A stretch of 64,000 bases of DNA from Paenibacillus thermotolerans. GTDB lineage: Bacteria; Bacillota; Bacilli; Paenibacillales; YIM-B00363. Of the stretch, positions 53,007 through 62,118 are shown in pieces. Position 1 is the stretch's first letter. Each line of letters starts with the position of its first letter. The notes beneath the pieces are model-generated. The model ran no database searches and was not told where the DNA came from. It saw only the letters and a list, made by a program, of their open reading frames with translations. The translations under genes and the position numbers were made by a program. The DNA lies in NCBI RefSeq assembly GCF_028745515.1, contig NZ_JAQZSG010000016.1, positions 1 to 64,000 of the forward strand, in the 5' to 3' direction.

Positions 53007-53828
53007 CTAAATTTGATAAGAATAGTAGTCTTGTGAATGTACAGTTTTGAAACCAACAGATTCATATAACCCTAAAGCCCGGTCATTTTTCGTTTCGACT
53101 TCTAAATGTACAGAATGACCGGCAAAGCTTTGTACTTTTATAACCCGGATCAGCACTTTTCTGCCAATTCCTTTACCTCTATGCTCGGGTAAAATTGAAA
53201 AACCGTATATCCACGCTTGCCGGTCTACCCGATCCACACGAATTTTCCCTACCGTTACTTCGTTAACATCAATCATTAATATTTCAGTATCTTCATCCCT
53301 GTCGATCCTGCACTCTAATGCTTCGGCATCTTCTTTCCTCAGACCAAACGCTGTAACATTTAATCGCACACGCATGTCAAAATCATCCGCGCTTGCTTGT
53401 CGCAGTACAAAGCCGTCTACTTCTTCAAGAGACCTTTCCTGCCACTCCATTTGATGTTCTGAAAAAGCATATTCAGCACCTTGTTTATCTAAAAAGGCTT
53501 TTGCTGCATGTGATCCGGCAGGTGCGTTCAACAAGATTTTCTTATATCCGTTTTGATTGGCTGTTGCCATTCCTTGTTGGAATAATCGTTGGAAATGGCC
53601 TTTCCGTCGTTCGCTTGGTTTCACCATACCGCAAACTTCAACAGTAGAGCCAAAAGCATACAAACCTAAAAACGCTACAAGTACGTCATCTTCATAATGA
53701 AGAAAATCCAGCTGATTCGTTTCGCGTTTTCTTAGCATGTCCCAATTAAGCTTGAGCTGTAAATGATCGTAAGCTTCACACTCTTTTTGCAGTCGTTCAA
53801 TATCTTCTAATTGTTGCGCAGTTAACAT
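53007..53828 (-). CDS. Tandem GNAT acetyltransferase
   Basis: A 273-residue protein made of two GNAT folds. The second (about 145-273) has the acetyl-CoA loop ILPEHRGKGIGRKVLIRVI and ends LGLYESVGFKTVHSQDYY. The first (about 1-140) keeps CGMVKPSERRKGHFQRLFQQG. AAGGAGACGACG is just before the ATG at 53828. Tandem-GNAT proteins can modify amino acids, peptides or antibiotics; substrate unknown. Confidence 0.82.
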   Translation of the reverse strand: MLTAQQLEDIERLQKECEAYDHLQLKLNWDMLRKRETNQLDFLHYEDDVLVAFLGLYAFGSTVEVCGMVKPSERRKGHFQRLFQQGMATANQNGYKKILLNAPAGSHAAKAFLDKQGAEYAFSEHQMEWQERSLEEVDGFVLRQASADDFDMRVRLNVTAFGLRKEDAEALECRIDRDEDTEILMIDVNEVTVGKIRVDRVDRQAWIYGFSILPEHRGKGIGRKVLIRVIKVQSFAGHSVHLEVETKNDRALGLYESVGFKTVHSQDYYSYQI

Positions 53829-53868
53829 CGTCGTCTCCTTCAATTCTATGATACGGCGGCAGTTGTGG

Positions 53869-54087
53869 TTATTTGATCGGTCTTAGATCCCCAGTTTCAT
53901 AAACAAATTGTTTCGTTGTATTTCCTTCCTCAAACAACGCATTAAACCGCTTTTCTTCATCGAGATGAACAGAGATGGCCTCCAACGCTTCGTTTACATT
54001 CGCAATTGAAAACTTATCCCCGTCCCACTTGTGCTTCCGTTTTCTACGGAGAAATAATTTTGTACAGGTGAGTTTGCCCCAAATACG
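53869..54087 (-). pseudogene. C-terminal remnant of an unidentified gene
   Basis: A minus-strand frame of 72 codons without a start contains KHKWDGDKFSIANVNEALEA, then SVHLDEEKRFNALFEEG and ends TKQFVYETGDLRPIK. The composition looks like real coding sequence, and it stops just before the GNAT gene. No intact upstream part can be joined in any frame. The remaining bases 54088-54231 hold no gene I can see. Confidence 0.4.
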
Positions 54088-54231
54088 CCTTTAATCCGTA
54101 TAATTGTTTAATTGAACAGGCTTAATTGCTTAATGGAGAGCAATTCGTCATCCGGCTGCGTCGGTAAACCTCCGACGGCTCCCAGTTCATACACTGCATA
54201 TAATAATCCGGTGATGGAATGTGCACAATTA

Positions 54232-54783
54232 CTACCCATCCAAATGATATGTTAGCTGCACAACGCCGGAGGTAAACATTCTTGTATTAACCATTTTCAA
54301 ATTCAACCTCTGTTTTATATCGATAAACAACGGTTTGCCTTCTCCTAAAATAACCGGGTGAACAGATAGTCTAAATTCATCAACAAGCCCTAAATTGATA
54401 AAAGTTGTAATAAGACTTGCTCCGCCATATAGCCAGATGTCTTTACCAGGCTTATTTTTTAATGAATTTACTTCTTCAAGAATATCGTCATTTATGAATA
54501 TTGCTTTATTGTCGGTCCCCTTTTGCGTTCTGGAAAATACATATTTCTCTTTACTATGAACTATTTCCCATATTTCTTTATCAGTATCGGAATGTTCGAT
54601 TTCTGGAGTAAATTGTCCCCATAAATCATAGCTCTTTCTTCCATATAATATAGTATCGATTTGATTTAAGAAATGAATAAACCCCATCTCGGAGTCCATA
54701 ATGCACCAATCGACTTCTCCATTTTTCCCTTCAATAAAACCATCTAAAGTAACTGCTAAATCTAAAAGGATTCTTCGTTTCAT
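54232..54783 (-). CDS. RibD-C/dihydrofolate reductase-fold protein
   Basis: A 183-residue protein of the DHFR/RibD-C family (YwjB/YyaP-like). RILLDLAVTLDGFIEG is the first strand with the DG motif; TILYGRKSYDLWG and DIWLYGGASLITTFINLGLVDEF (in part: IWLYGGASLITTF) are the NADPH-binding parts. AAAGGAG precedes the ATG. Substrate unknown; these are reductases of pterin- or riboflavin-like molecules. Confidence 0.85.
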   Translation of the reverse strand: MKRRILLDLAVTLDGFIEGKNGEVDWCIMDSEMGFIHFLNQIDTILYGRKSYDLWGQFTPEIEHSDTDKEIWEIVHSKEKYVFSRTQKGTDNKAIFINDDILEEVNSLKNKPGKDIWLYGGASLITTFINLGLVDEFRLSVHPVILGEGKPLFIDIKQRLNLKMVNTRMFTSGVVQLTYHLDG

Positions 54784-54924
54784 AATTCGCTACTCCTTTC
54801 GTCGATTCACCTCCCATTATAGACCATAAATATGTCGCCTTATGTCATATTAAACGAAACGTATCTTTTTAACTAAGCTAAGACCACCCTCACCGGGTGG
54901 CCATAGCTCTACTCTTTTTTCCGA

Positions 54925-55692
54925 TTAACGCGTTTGCCTCACCATGATTCCATTGCCATACGGGTCGTGGAACGTGAAGCATGTCATGCCCAACCGTTCC
55001 TTGATATCGGTCACGTCCGATGCGCCTTTTGCGGTTACGTGGGCTCTCGCAGCTTCGACGTCCGGCGAATCGATCACCAGAGCAGGAGCGACGCGCAGCT
55101 CGAGCTGCAGCTTCTCGTAATACACCTTGCCGGTCTGTGACAACCGGTTGTCGTCAAACAGCAGATCCGCACCTTTGTCCATCGCAATGCTGTTCAACCC
55201 GTGGACCGCCGGATCCGGGCGGACGTCTTTCCTCAAAAAGCCGGCATACCAGTTCTCCTTCTCGGCCGCATTGTCTCCATGCGCAACCACACGGCTGATC
55301 TTCGTAAGCAGCGGGTGCGCATCGCCTGCAGGCTCCTGCGGCTGCTCATGCGATACAGCCCAGCAGACCATGTTCCCGCCTACGGTGAAATGTGCGACAT
55401 CGGAAAAACGGTACAACTCACCGACATGCGAATAGCCCATGCCGGTGCAGAAGTCGTACGACGCGTCGATATCCCGGACCGACTCGAACATGATCATCGG
55501 CGGGAAGCCCCACATATTGCTGTCGAGAATGATTCCGGTGCCTTCGAACGATACGCCCCAGTAGATGCCCCCTCCTGTCTTGTCCGGTCGAATCGGCTGT
55601 TCGAACAGGTCCGCGTACCATTCGACGGACGCCTTCAGATCGGATACGGGCAAAAATACGGTTTTGATGACGGGCTTAATCGGGTGTGTCAA
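54925..55692 (-). CDS. Two-domain VOC family protein
   Basis: A 255-residue protein with two VOC halves. The first begins KTVFLPVSDLKASVEWYADLF and the second ends MTCFTFHDPYGNGIMVRQT, a region that carries the usual metal-ligand position. The start is TTG at 55692 after GAGGAAGTGTAAGC. A weak hairpin CCACCC-GGGTGG at 54883-54899 follows the stop. Possibly a dioxygenase-like or resistance protein; no operon partner. Confidence 0.78.
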   Translation of the reverse strand: MTHPIKPVIKTVFLPVSDLKASVEWYADLFEQPIRPDKTGGGIYWGVSFEGTGIILDSNMWGFPPMIMFESVRDIDASYDFCTGMGYSHVGELYRFSDVAHFTVGGNMVCWAVSHEQPQEPAGDAHPLLTKISRVVAHGDNAAEKENWYAGFLRKDVRPDPAVHGLNSIAMDKGADLLFDDNRLSQTGKVYYEKLQLELRVAPALVIDSPDVEAARAHVTAKGASDVTDIKERLGMTCFTFHDPYGNGIMVRQTR

Positions 55693-55775
55693 AGCTTACA
55701 CTTCCTCTCCAAAAAGTCGACTTCACCACAAAGACACATCGAACCGCAAATCTCTATCAATCCGCCAAAAAAATA

Positions 55776-57314
55776 TTACAGCCGTTCCAGCGCAGCCTCC
55801 AAACAGGCCGCCGCCTCCGCCTCCGCCTCCATCAAAGCCTTGAGCTCTGCCGCCATATGTTCCCGGTTAGACGTTACGCCGCCTATTCCGAACGGGAAGG
55901 ACGGATACAACTGCAGCGTGGTCCGATATATATGCTCGTATAATTGGCTTGCGACCGCCAACAGGGGCCGCGCTTCGCTGCGAATGCTCCGGTCCTGGGA
56001 GAGACGTTCCAGATAACGGAAGGCATGCTCACGGGCTTCCGACAGGAGAGCCACCTGGTAGGCGTGGCCTAGAGGATCCAGTCGGTTTTCCAAAACTGCG
56101 CTCTGCCATTCCCGGTAAGCGGCCTGACCGAACGCAAAACCGGGTACGCGAGGCTCGTCCCCTCGGATCTGCTTCACGATGCCGGCAAGGACGGTTCGGA
56201 CGGAAGCGGGCGCACCCGTCCGCCTGTCCAGAACGGCCGCAAACAGCCCCGGACTTTCAGGGCTTCTGCCCAGGCTCTCGTATGTATAGCGATTCACCCC
56301 GGGCCGGTGGCTGCGTCCGAACAGTACACGCTCCGAATCGTCGTACCCGTAGATCAAGTCGAACTCGTTGATCGTCAAATTCCATACGATGGCCGGCCTG
56401 CCCGCCTCCACTGCGTCATGGATCAGCCTCAGCACGCCTACTTGCTGCTCCGGCACAATCTGCTGTCGGCCGGGACGCCCGAAGCATCGGGCGCTCCACC
56501 CGATTCGTTCCGCGGCACCGTAGAAGGCGAAGCTCCAGTCGAACGTCGACAGCCCTCGCCAGTCGCATCCTGAGGAAATGCCGAGCCGAAACGCATCGCC
56601 CGTCATCCCCATTATCGCCGTAAGCGGCCGCTCCGTATCGCCGCCGTACCGCAGCACTTCGAGCAGCGCCACGGACAAGAGCGCATACGGCCGTGAAAAC
56701 CGGGGCTCCTCAAGGACGATCCGACTCGGTTTGCCTTCGCGGCGGCGGCAGGAGAGATAACGGTCCGCTTCTATGCGATAACGCTCCTCGTTCAGCTTCG
56801 AACGGGAACGTGAAATCAGGTTATAGACGTTGCTTCGCGTAATCCCGAGCGACACCGCAGCTTCATCCGGCTGCAGCCCCTCCTCCATAGCGTCCATGAC
56901 GCGTTTCGCGTTGCCGCGCAAAGCGGCGGACGAGCGGTTGGCCGTTTCACGGCGCGTTTCGCTGACGAGCAGCTCCTTCAGCGGTTCTTCCTGAGGGCTG
57001 CCCAGGTACGGATGTGCCGATTCGGGCAGATCTCCGTACGGCTTCGTCCGGTTCTCTGCTCCGCGCAGCATATTGATCGCCGTCCGTCGAACGAGCTTCT
57101 TCAACCAGGGTCGAAAGCTCCCCGGATCCCGAAGTCCGGGAAGCTTGGCTGCCAGCCGAAGGAACGATTCCTGGACCGCATCCTCGGCAAGATGAGCGTC
57201 CCGTACAATATCGCGTGCCCACAACACAGCCTCCTGCCTGTACGCCGCGATCAGCTGCGTCAGCGCGTCCTTGTCGCCCGCGGCTGCGCGCGTAATCATA
57301 TCCGTTTGGTTCAT
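55776..57314 (-). CDS. ECF sigma factor fused to a large C-terminal domain
   Basis: About 512 residues. Sigma region 2 (about 5-80) has LAEDAVQESFLRLAAKLPG and WLKKLVRRTAINMLRG; region 4 (about 105-165) has DEAAVSLGITRSNVYNLISR with the usual HTH. From ~190 to the end a long domain begins YALLSVALLEVLRYGGD and includes GISSGCDWRGLSTFDWSFAF and RPAIVWNLTINEFDLIYGYDD; this resembles BtrH N-terminal/papain-fold-like ligand domains, with a Cys, a later Asp and no obvious His nucleophile partner. GAGGT is 9 bases before the ATG at 57314. The extension could sense a small ligand and replace an anti-sigma factor. Transcribed divergently from the YheC/D gene. Confidence 0.7.
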   Translation of the reverse strand: MNQTDMITRAAAGDKDALTQLIAAYRQEAVLWARDIVRDAHLAEDAVQESFLRLAAKLPGLRDPGSFRPWLKKLVRRTAINMLRGAENRTKPYGDLPESAHPYLGSPQEEPLKELLVSETRRETANRSSAALRGNAKRVMDAMEEGLQPDEAAVSLGITRSNVYNLISRSRSKLNEERYRIEADRYLSCRRREGKPSRIVLEEPRFSRPYALLSVALLEVLRYGGDTERPLTAIMGMTGDAFRLGISSGCDWRGLSTFDWSFAFYGAAERIGWSARCFGRPGRQQIVPEQQVGVLRLIHDAVEAGRPAIVWNLTINEFDLIYGYDDSERVLFGRSHRPGVNRYTYESLGRSPESPGLFAAVLDRRTGAPASVRTVLAGIVKQIRGDEPRVPGFAFGQAAYREWQSAVLENRLDPLGHAYQVALLSEAREHAFRYLERLSQDRSIRSEARPLLAVASQLYEHIYRTTLQLYPSFPFGIGGVTSNREHMAAELKALMEAEAEAAACLEAALERL

Positions 57315-57519
57315 ATTGTCCGACCTCGCCTCCGGTCCGCCGACATTTTCCATCCACTGTTCACTAAGCTAATGCCGATAAAATTCGTCACCACTACATT
57401 ACCATCAAATTTGGAAATTTGTATATGCATGATCGTTGCGGATTGCTGAAAGATGCCTAACACTTGTCCTCTATCACAAACATATTATGTTATTGCTTAT
57501 TGCCAAAGGAGGCGATTTT

Positions 57520-58287
57520 ATGCCGGGAAAGTATCTGATATACAAATGGCTTTATAACAGTGCGTTTATTAGGCCCTATTTGCCGGATACGGCCCTATGT
57601 GACGAGCGCACGCTGACCTCCTACCTTGATCAATATAATACCGTTTATATAAAACCCGAGGATGGGTGTCAGGGCATTGGAATCATAAAAGCGTGGAAGG
57701 AAGATGGCGGATATTCGTACATCGTGGAACGCGGCGATCCTATATATTGCGCCTCCATAGCGGAAATGTACCAAAAACTGTTTTCCGGTAACGGGAATCC
57801 GTACATTGTTCAGAGGGCAATACAACTTGCGCAAATCAATGGGCGACCGATCGACATTCGGGTCATGATGATGAGAGATGCGAACAAAAAATGGAATTAT
57901 GCAGGCATGTTAGCTAAGTTGGCAATGGAAAAAAGTATCGTTACGAATGTATCTAGAGGCGGAAGTATTCTTTCGGTTGATAAAGCACTAAATAAATCTC
58001 TCGGCATTAGCGGCGATAAATTAGAAAGCATGAAAGAAGAAATGATTCGTCTCTGTTACGTTTGCAATAAAGTTTACAGCCGCTATGTTTATCAATCGGA
58101 AATCGGCTATGACCTGGGGGTTGACCAATCGGGGAAAATTTGGTTCATTGAAGCGAATCGCGGTCCGTCGCGCGTCGGATTTGCAAAGCTCAAAGATAAG
58201 ACGATGTACAGGAAAATAAGGCAGTTGCAATATGAATACAGAAATAGAAATAGTATAAAAAGGCCCCCCGATCATTCAGGCGGCTGA
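57520..58287 (+). CDS. YheC/YheD-type ATP-grasp protein
   Basis: A 255-residue protein of the spore-coat-associated YheC/YheD family. ATP-grasp features: VYIKPEDGCQGIGI with the ATP-binding Lys, VQRAIQLAQINGRPIDIRVMMM (in part: RPIDIRVMMM) and WFIEANRGPSR near the C-terminus, the metal-ligand Glu-x-Asn. Shorter than YheD (about 450), closer to YheC-like small members. AAAGGAGG precedes the ATG at 57520; 28 earlier codons are unlikely. A role in the spore envelope is inferred from family. Confidence 0.82.
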   Translation: MPGKYLIYKWLYNSAFIRPYLPDTALCDERTLTSYLDQYNTVYIKPEDGCQGIGIIKAWKEDGGYSYIVERGDPIYCASIAEMYQKLFSGNGNPYIVQRAIQLAQINGRPIDIRVMMMRDANKKWNYAGMLAKLAMEKSIVTNVSRGGSILSVDKALNKSLGISGDKLESMKEEMIRLCYVCNKVYSRYVYQSEIGYDLGVDQSGKIWFIEANRGPSRVGFAKLKDKTMYRKIRQLQYEYRNRNSIKRPPDHSGG

Positions 58288-58306
58288 CAGAAATCGCCGG
58301 CCGCCT
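58278..58306 (+). terminator. Hairpin at the end of the YheC/D gene
   Basis: AGGCGGC and GCCGCCT with a long imperfect inner loop overlap the stop codon of the plus-strand gene; a TAATTGTTTAA follows. It may also end the xylan operon on the other strand, whose stop is at 58313. Confidence 0.55.
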
Positions 58307-58312
58307 AATTGT

Positions 58313-60388
58313 TTAATATATCGTTCTTCCTCTTTCATCAGGCACGCCGGATTTTCGATAGAAATAAGTGTTAATCACATCGCGCCAATGCTTCGCATGG
58401 GCGGCTTGCTCTTCCAGCCGTGCCGACACGTGCGAAAATCTTTCTTCGTCGATCTTCCCTTCCAAAGCCCGCCACATGTCAACCAGCCGCTGCGCTTGTT
58501 CCGCTCCTTCGAAGTGCGTGTCGTAAATATGCTGAATGACGGTTTTCCCGGACTTCAACCGATGCGAATACGGAACATGATGGAAAAACAGCAGCAGCTC
58601 GTCGGGACATTCGGTCAACGATTCATACGTTTCCGAGTTCGGGCTATTGTACTGCAGCGTATAGCCCGTCCCCGTCGCAGCGGTACGGTCTACCCCGATT
58701 CCGTCGCGGTCGGCGAAATGGTACGTCCCCCAGCGCGAGTATTCGTACCCGTCGACGTCCGGACCGTAATGGGTATTCGGAGTAACCATCCAACCGACGC
58801 CGAGCGGCGCCGTATAATTTTCGTATATACGCCACGAATTCATCAGCATATCGCTAATAACATCCGTTACCTGGTCGTCATCGCCGCCGAAGGTCATTCG
58901 AATCCATTCCTTCGCGATGTCCTCAGCCGATAAATCGGGGTTCCAAGCCAACCGCCCATACCCGTAAAGGTTCGCTTGAGCCAGCGTATGACGTGTCCAG
59001 TTATCGTCGCTCCCGACGTTGGAAACCGCCGCAAAACCGCCGTGCTTGGCGCGAAACAGCGTTCCGTCGACAATCCTTTTGACGGTGGAGCCTTGACCGG
59101 ACGCATAAGTGTCGAAATCAAGCGCCTCCTTCCACTGAGGCACCAGATAGCAAAGATGCCGCTGCTGGCCCGTGTATTCTTGAGTGATCTGGAATTCGAT
59201 GAGCTGATTCGTCTGCGGCATCGCCCCGAATAACGGAGAAACCGGCTCGCGCACCTGAAAATCCATCGGCCCGTTCTTGATTTGCAGGATGATGTTATCG
59301 CGAAACCTTCCGTCCAGCGGCGTGAAATGGTCATAAGCGGCTTTCGCCCGATCCGTCGTCCGGTCTCTCCAATCCTGCATGCAATTGTATACGAAGCAGC
59401 GCCAAATCAGCAGTCCGCCGAACGGCTCAAGCGCATCGGCAAGCATATTGGCCCCGTCCGCATGATCGCGGCCGTAGGTGAACGGCCCGGGACGATGCTC
59501 CGAATCAGCCTTGACCAGGAAGCCGCCGAAATCCGGAATATGCTCATAAATACCGGCGACCGCGTCCCGCCACCATCGTTTCACGGTTTCGTCCAGCGGA
59601 TCGGCCGTCGATAACCCTCCGGCTTGGATCGGTGCCGCAAAGTTGATGCTCAGAAACAGCCGAATCCCATAGGAACGGAACACGTCGGCCGCAGCCGCCA
59701 CCGACGGCAGCAGCTCCCGGGTAATAAACTTGGTCTCCTCCGCGTGCACATTCACATTATTGATCGAAATCGCATTGATCCCTACCGATGCCAGCAATCT
59801 TGCATAGTCCCGCACTCTGTCCAAACGCTTCGTAATGCCGCCGTTTTCGTAAAAGAACGATTTGCCTGCATACCCGCGCTCAATGCTGCCGTCCGCATTG
59901 TCCCATTGATTGATCATCCGAAGCGGATTCGCGGGGTTCTCCAATACGTCGAGCCGATCCGGCACCCGGCCGGTTTGAATCCATCTGATGAGATGAAATA
60001 CGCCGTAAAGAACGCCCGCGCCGCTCCCTCCGATGACAAGCAAGGCACGCCGTCCGACGACGCCTTCAGGAACGGCTTTCAATCGATATCCTTCCGGACT
60101 TATGGACGAAAGCTCATCGGCGTTCACGCCATATTCCGCCCAAAGATCGGTATCGGCCGTTCCGACAACCGTGAAGCATCCGTACGGCGGCGCTTCCGTT
60201 ACCGTTGCCGGCTGCAGTCCCGCCGTTCTATAGACCGCATCGGTCAACTCTTTGACAGCCGTCGCAAGGGCGGGCTCGGAGGCTGCCGACCGAACGACGA
60301 TGCTGCCGAGCCACTGTTCAACCCGATCGCGGACTTCCTCGACCGCTTTCCGGTATTGCAGCCATGCCGCGTACGATGTGCTCGTCAT
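58313..60388 (-). CDS. aguA: Alpha-glucuronidase, GH67
   Basis: A 691-residue intracellular glycosidase that removes 4-O-methylglucuronic acid from aldouronic acids of xylan. Length matches GH67. Characteristic stretches are [20 protein letters not shown] (in part), [17 protein letters not shown] with a catalytic acid, [11 protein letters not shown] with a second acid, and [15 protein letters not shown]. No signal peptide. CGGAGGAGACCGT precedes the ATG at 60388. It overlaps the GH10 stop by 4 bases (ATGA), so both are coupled. Confidence 0.92.
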   Translation of the reverse strand: MTSTSYAAWLQYRKAVEEVRDRVEQWLGSIVVRSAASEPALATAVKELTDAVYRTAGLQPATVTEAPPYGCFTVVGTADTDLWAEYGVNADELSSISPEGYRLKAVPEGVVGRRALLVIGGSGAGVLYGVFHLIRWIQTGRVPDRLDVLENPANPLRMINQWDNADGSIERGYAGKSFFYENGGITKRLDRVRDYARLLASVGINAISINNVNVHAEETKFITRELLPSVAAAADVFRSYGIRLFLSINFAAPIQAGGLSTADPLDETVKRWWRDAVAGIYEHIPDFGGFLVKADSEHRPGPFTYGRDHADGANMLADALEPFGGLLIWRCFVYNCMQDWRDRTTDRAKAAYDHFTPLDGRFRDNIILQIKNGPMDFQVREPVSPLFGAMPQTNQLIEFQITQEYTGQQRHLCYLVPQWKEALDFDTYASGQGSTVKRIVDGTLFRAKHGGFAAVSNVGSDDNWTRHTLAQANLYGYGRLAWNPDLSAEDIAKEWIRMTFGGDDDQVTDVISDMLMNSWRIYENYTAPLGVGWMVTPNTHYGPDVDGYEYSRWGTYHFADRDGIGVDRTAATGTGYTLQYNSPNSETYESLTECPDELLLFFHHVPYSHRLKSGKTVIQHIYDTHFEGAEQAQRLVDMWRALEGKIDEERFSHVSARLEEQAAHAKHWRDVINTYFYRKSGVPDERGRTIY

Positions 60389-61413
60389 ACGGTCTCCTCC
60401 GAACGGGCGAGTCCGGCAACCTTCCGGAACGATCGCTTCGCTTGATGCTGCGCATCGAACAGGAACGGCCAATTTTTCCTTCCGCGAACCGGGAAGTGAT
60501 CCAGCCAAGTATAGTCGTCCGCCGCTCCCCAGAACGTAACGGCGGTGATGTGCTTGCTGTACTGTTTAAACAGCCGGAAAAACTGCTCGTAGCGCTCCGC
60601 CTGAAGCTCGAGCATGTCCGCGGTCGGTTCGGTCAGATCGGTTCGGCGGTCGTCGAAACGGAATACCGAAACGTCCATTTCCGTAATTTGCAGCTGGAGA
60701 TCAAGAGAAGCGTACCGCTCGATCGCCTCTCGAATGGCATCGATCGAAGGATCGTACAAATTCCAGTGGGCTTGCAAGCCGACGCCATGGATCGGGACGC
60801 CGTTCTCCTTTAACGACCGAACCAACGCATATATTTTTTCTCTCTTTCCCGGGTTAGACTCATTGTAGTCATTGTAGAACAACAACGCTTGCGGATCCGC
60901 CTCATGGGCGTATTCGAACGCTTTCGCGATGTACTCCTCGCCCGCGATTTCAAACCATTTGGTCGGACGGTACAGCTCGGGCCCGTCGTCGGTGACCGCT
61001 TCATTAACGACATCCCAGCAATATACAACGTCCTTATATCGGCCTACTACCGTATCGATGTGGGACTTCATTCGGGAGAGAAGCGTTTCGCGGCTCGCGA
61101 GGCTTCCGTCCGGCTCTTGAAACATCCAATCCGGGGTCTGATTGTGCCAAACGAGCGTATGACCCCGCAGCTTCATGCCGTTCGCTCTCGCAAACGCCGC
61201 AATGGTGTCGGCATTGTCGAACGTATACTCGTCCTCTGACGGATGAAGGCTGATAAACTTCATATCGTTTTCCGCCGTGATCGAATTATAGTGAGTTGTC
61301 AGCAGGCGGCCCTGGCTTTCCAATGTTGCCGGGCTCACCGCCGCCCCGATTAGGAAATGCTCCTTAAACAGCTCATGCAATTTAGGCAGCGCTTCGTTTC
61401 CCATACTCTCCAT
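60385..61413 (-). CDS. xynA: Intracellular endo-1,4-beta-xylanase, GH10
   Basis: A 342-residue TIM-barrel xylanase. Acid/base Glu in [12 protein letters not shown] and nucleophile Glu in [24 protein letters not shown] is the substrate-cleft motif. There is no signal peptide, so it resembles XynA2-type enzymes that act on imported short xylo-oligosaccharides. GGGAGGGGAAACGA precedes the ATG. Immediately upstream of the GH67 gene. No transporter gene is in view on this side. Confidence 0.93.
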   Translation of the reverse strand: MESMGNEALPKLHELFKEHFLIGAAVSPATLESQGRLLTTHYNSITAENDMKFISLHPSEDEYTFDNADTIAAFARANGMKLRGHTLVWHNQTPDWMFQEPDGSLASRETLLSRMKSHIDTVVGRYKDVVYCWDVVNEAVTDDGPELYRPTKWFEIAGEEYIAKAFEYAHEADPQALLFYNDYNESNPGKREKIYALVRSLKENGVPIHGVGLQAHWNLYDPSIDAIREAIERYASLDLQLQITEMDVSVFRFDDRRTDLTEPTADMLELQAERYEQFFRLFKQYSKHITAVTFWGAADDYTWLDHFPVRGRKNWPFLFDAQHQAKRSFRKVAGLARSEETV

Positions 61414-61449
61414 TCGTTTCCCCTCCCGTATCGATTTCGCCGATTGTCT

Positions 61450-62076
61450 CTACATCGCTTCCCCCAGCTCGAGCAGCTCCGTAACCGTTACAAGCTTATA
61501 GCCTTGATCTGCCGCCTCTTTTACCAGAATCCTAACGGCTTCCACCGTTTGCGAGCGGTCGCCGAAGCCGTCGTGATAAATCAGAATCGCGCCGTTAGCC
61601 AAGTGCTTTCGGCTTGTTTTCACGATGTGGTCTACCCCCGGCGCCGCCCAGTCCTCCGTGTCCAAATTGACCGCGCCGATCATGCGGTTGGCGATCGTTT
61701 TGCAGATTGTGACGATGTCTTTGGTGTAATCCAAGTAAGGCGGGCGAAACGTTGCCGGCAGCTTCCCCGTCAGTTCCTTCGCAACTAACGCGGTTGCGGC
61801 GATTTCGTTCATGCTTTCGTCAGCGCTCAGCTTGGACAAGTAAGGGTGCGTCAACGTATGATTGCCGATCTCGTGCCCGTGCTCATGCACTTGACGAACC
61901 AGCTCGGGGTACTTTTTCATTTGATCTCCGACCATAAAAAATGTCGCCTTTCCCGATACGCTCTTGAAAATATCGAGAAGCTCCGAAGTATATGCCGGGT
62001 CCGGCCCGTCGTCAAACGTAAAAGCAACGGCCTTATGCTCCGTATTTACTTTGCGTATAAGTTCAGATTTGTTCAT
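61450..62076 (-). CDS. NodB-type polysaccharide deacetylase, CE4
   Basis: A 208-residue deacetylase. Motif 1 is AFTFDDGPDPAYT with the metal Asp and catalytic Asp; motif 2 is HEIGNHTLTHPYL with the two metal His; FRPPYLDY and LIYHDGFGDRS follow, and DTEDWAAPGVDHI completes the site. No signal peptide, so it probably acts inside or at the membrane; with xylanase and glucuronidase it could be an acetylxylan esterase. GGGAGGGGTACGCCC precedes the ATG. 37 bases before the GH10 gene. Confidence 0.85.
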   Translation of the reverse strand: MNKSELIRKVNTEHKAVAFTFDDGPDPAYTSELLDIFKSVSGKATFFMVGDQMKKYPELVRQVHEHGHEIGNHTLTHPYLSKLSADESMNEIAATALVAKELTGKLPATFRPPYLDYTKDIVTICKTIANRMIGAVNLDTEDWAAPGVDHIVKTSRKHLANGAILIYHDGFGDRSQTVEAVRILVKEAADQGYKLVTVTELLELGEAM

Positions 62077-62118
62077 GGGCGTACCCCTCCCGTTTGATCG
62101 GCATCGGGTCCCGAAGCT

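Noticed and set aside
54883-54899. CCACCC/GGGTGG hairpin as a strong terminator
   Set aside because: Only six pairs and no T run; noted with the VOC gene instead.
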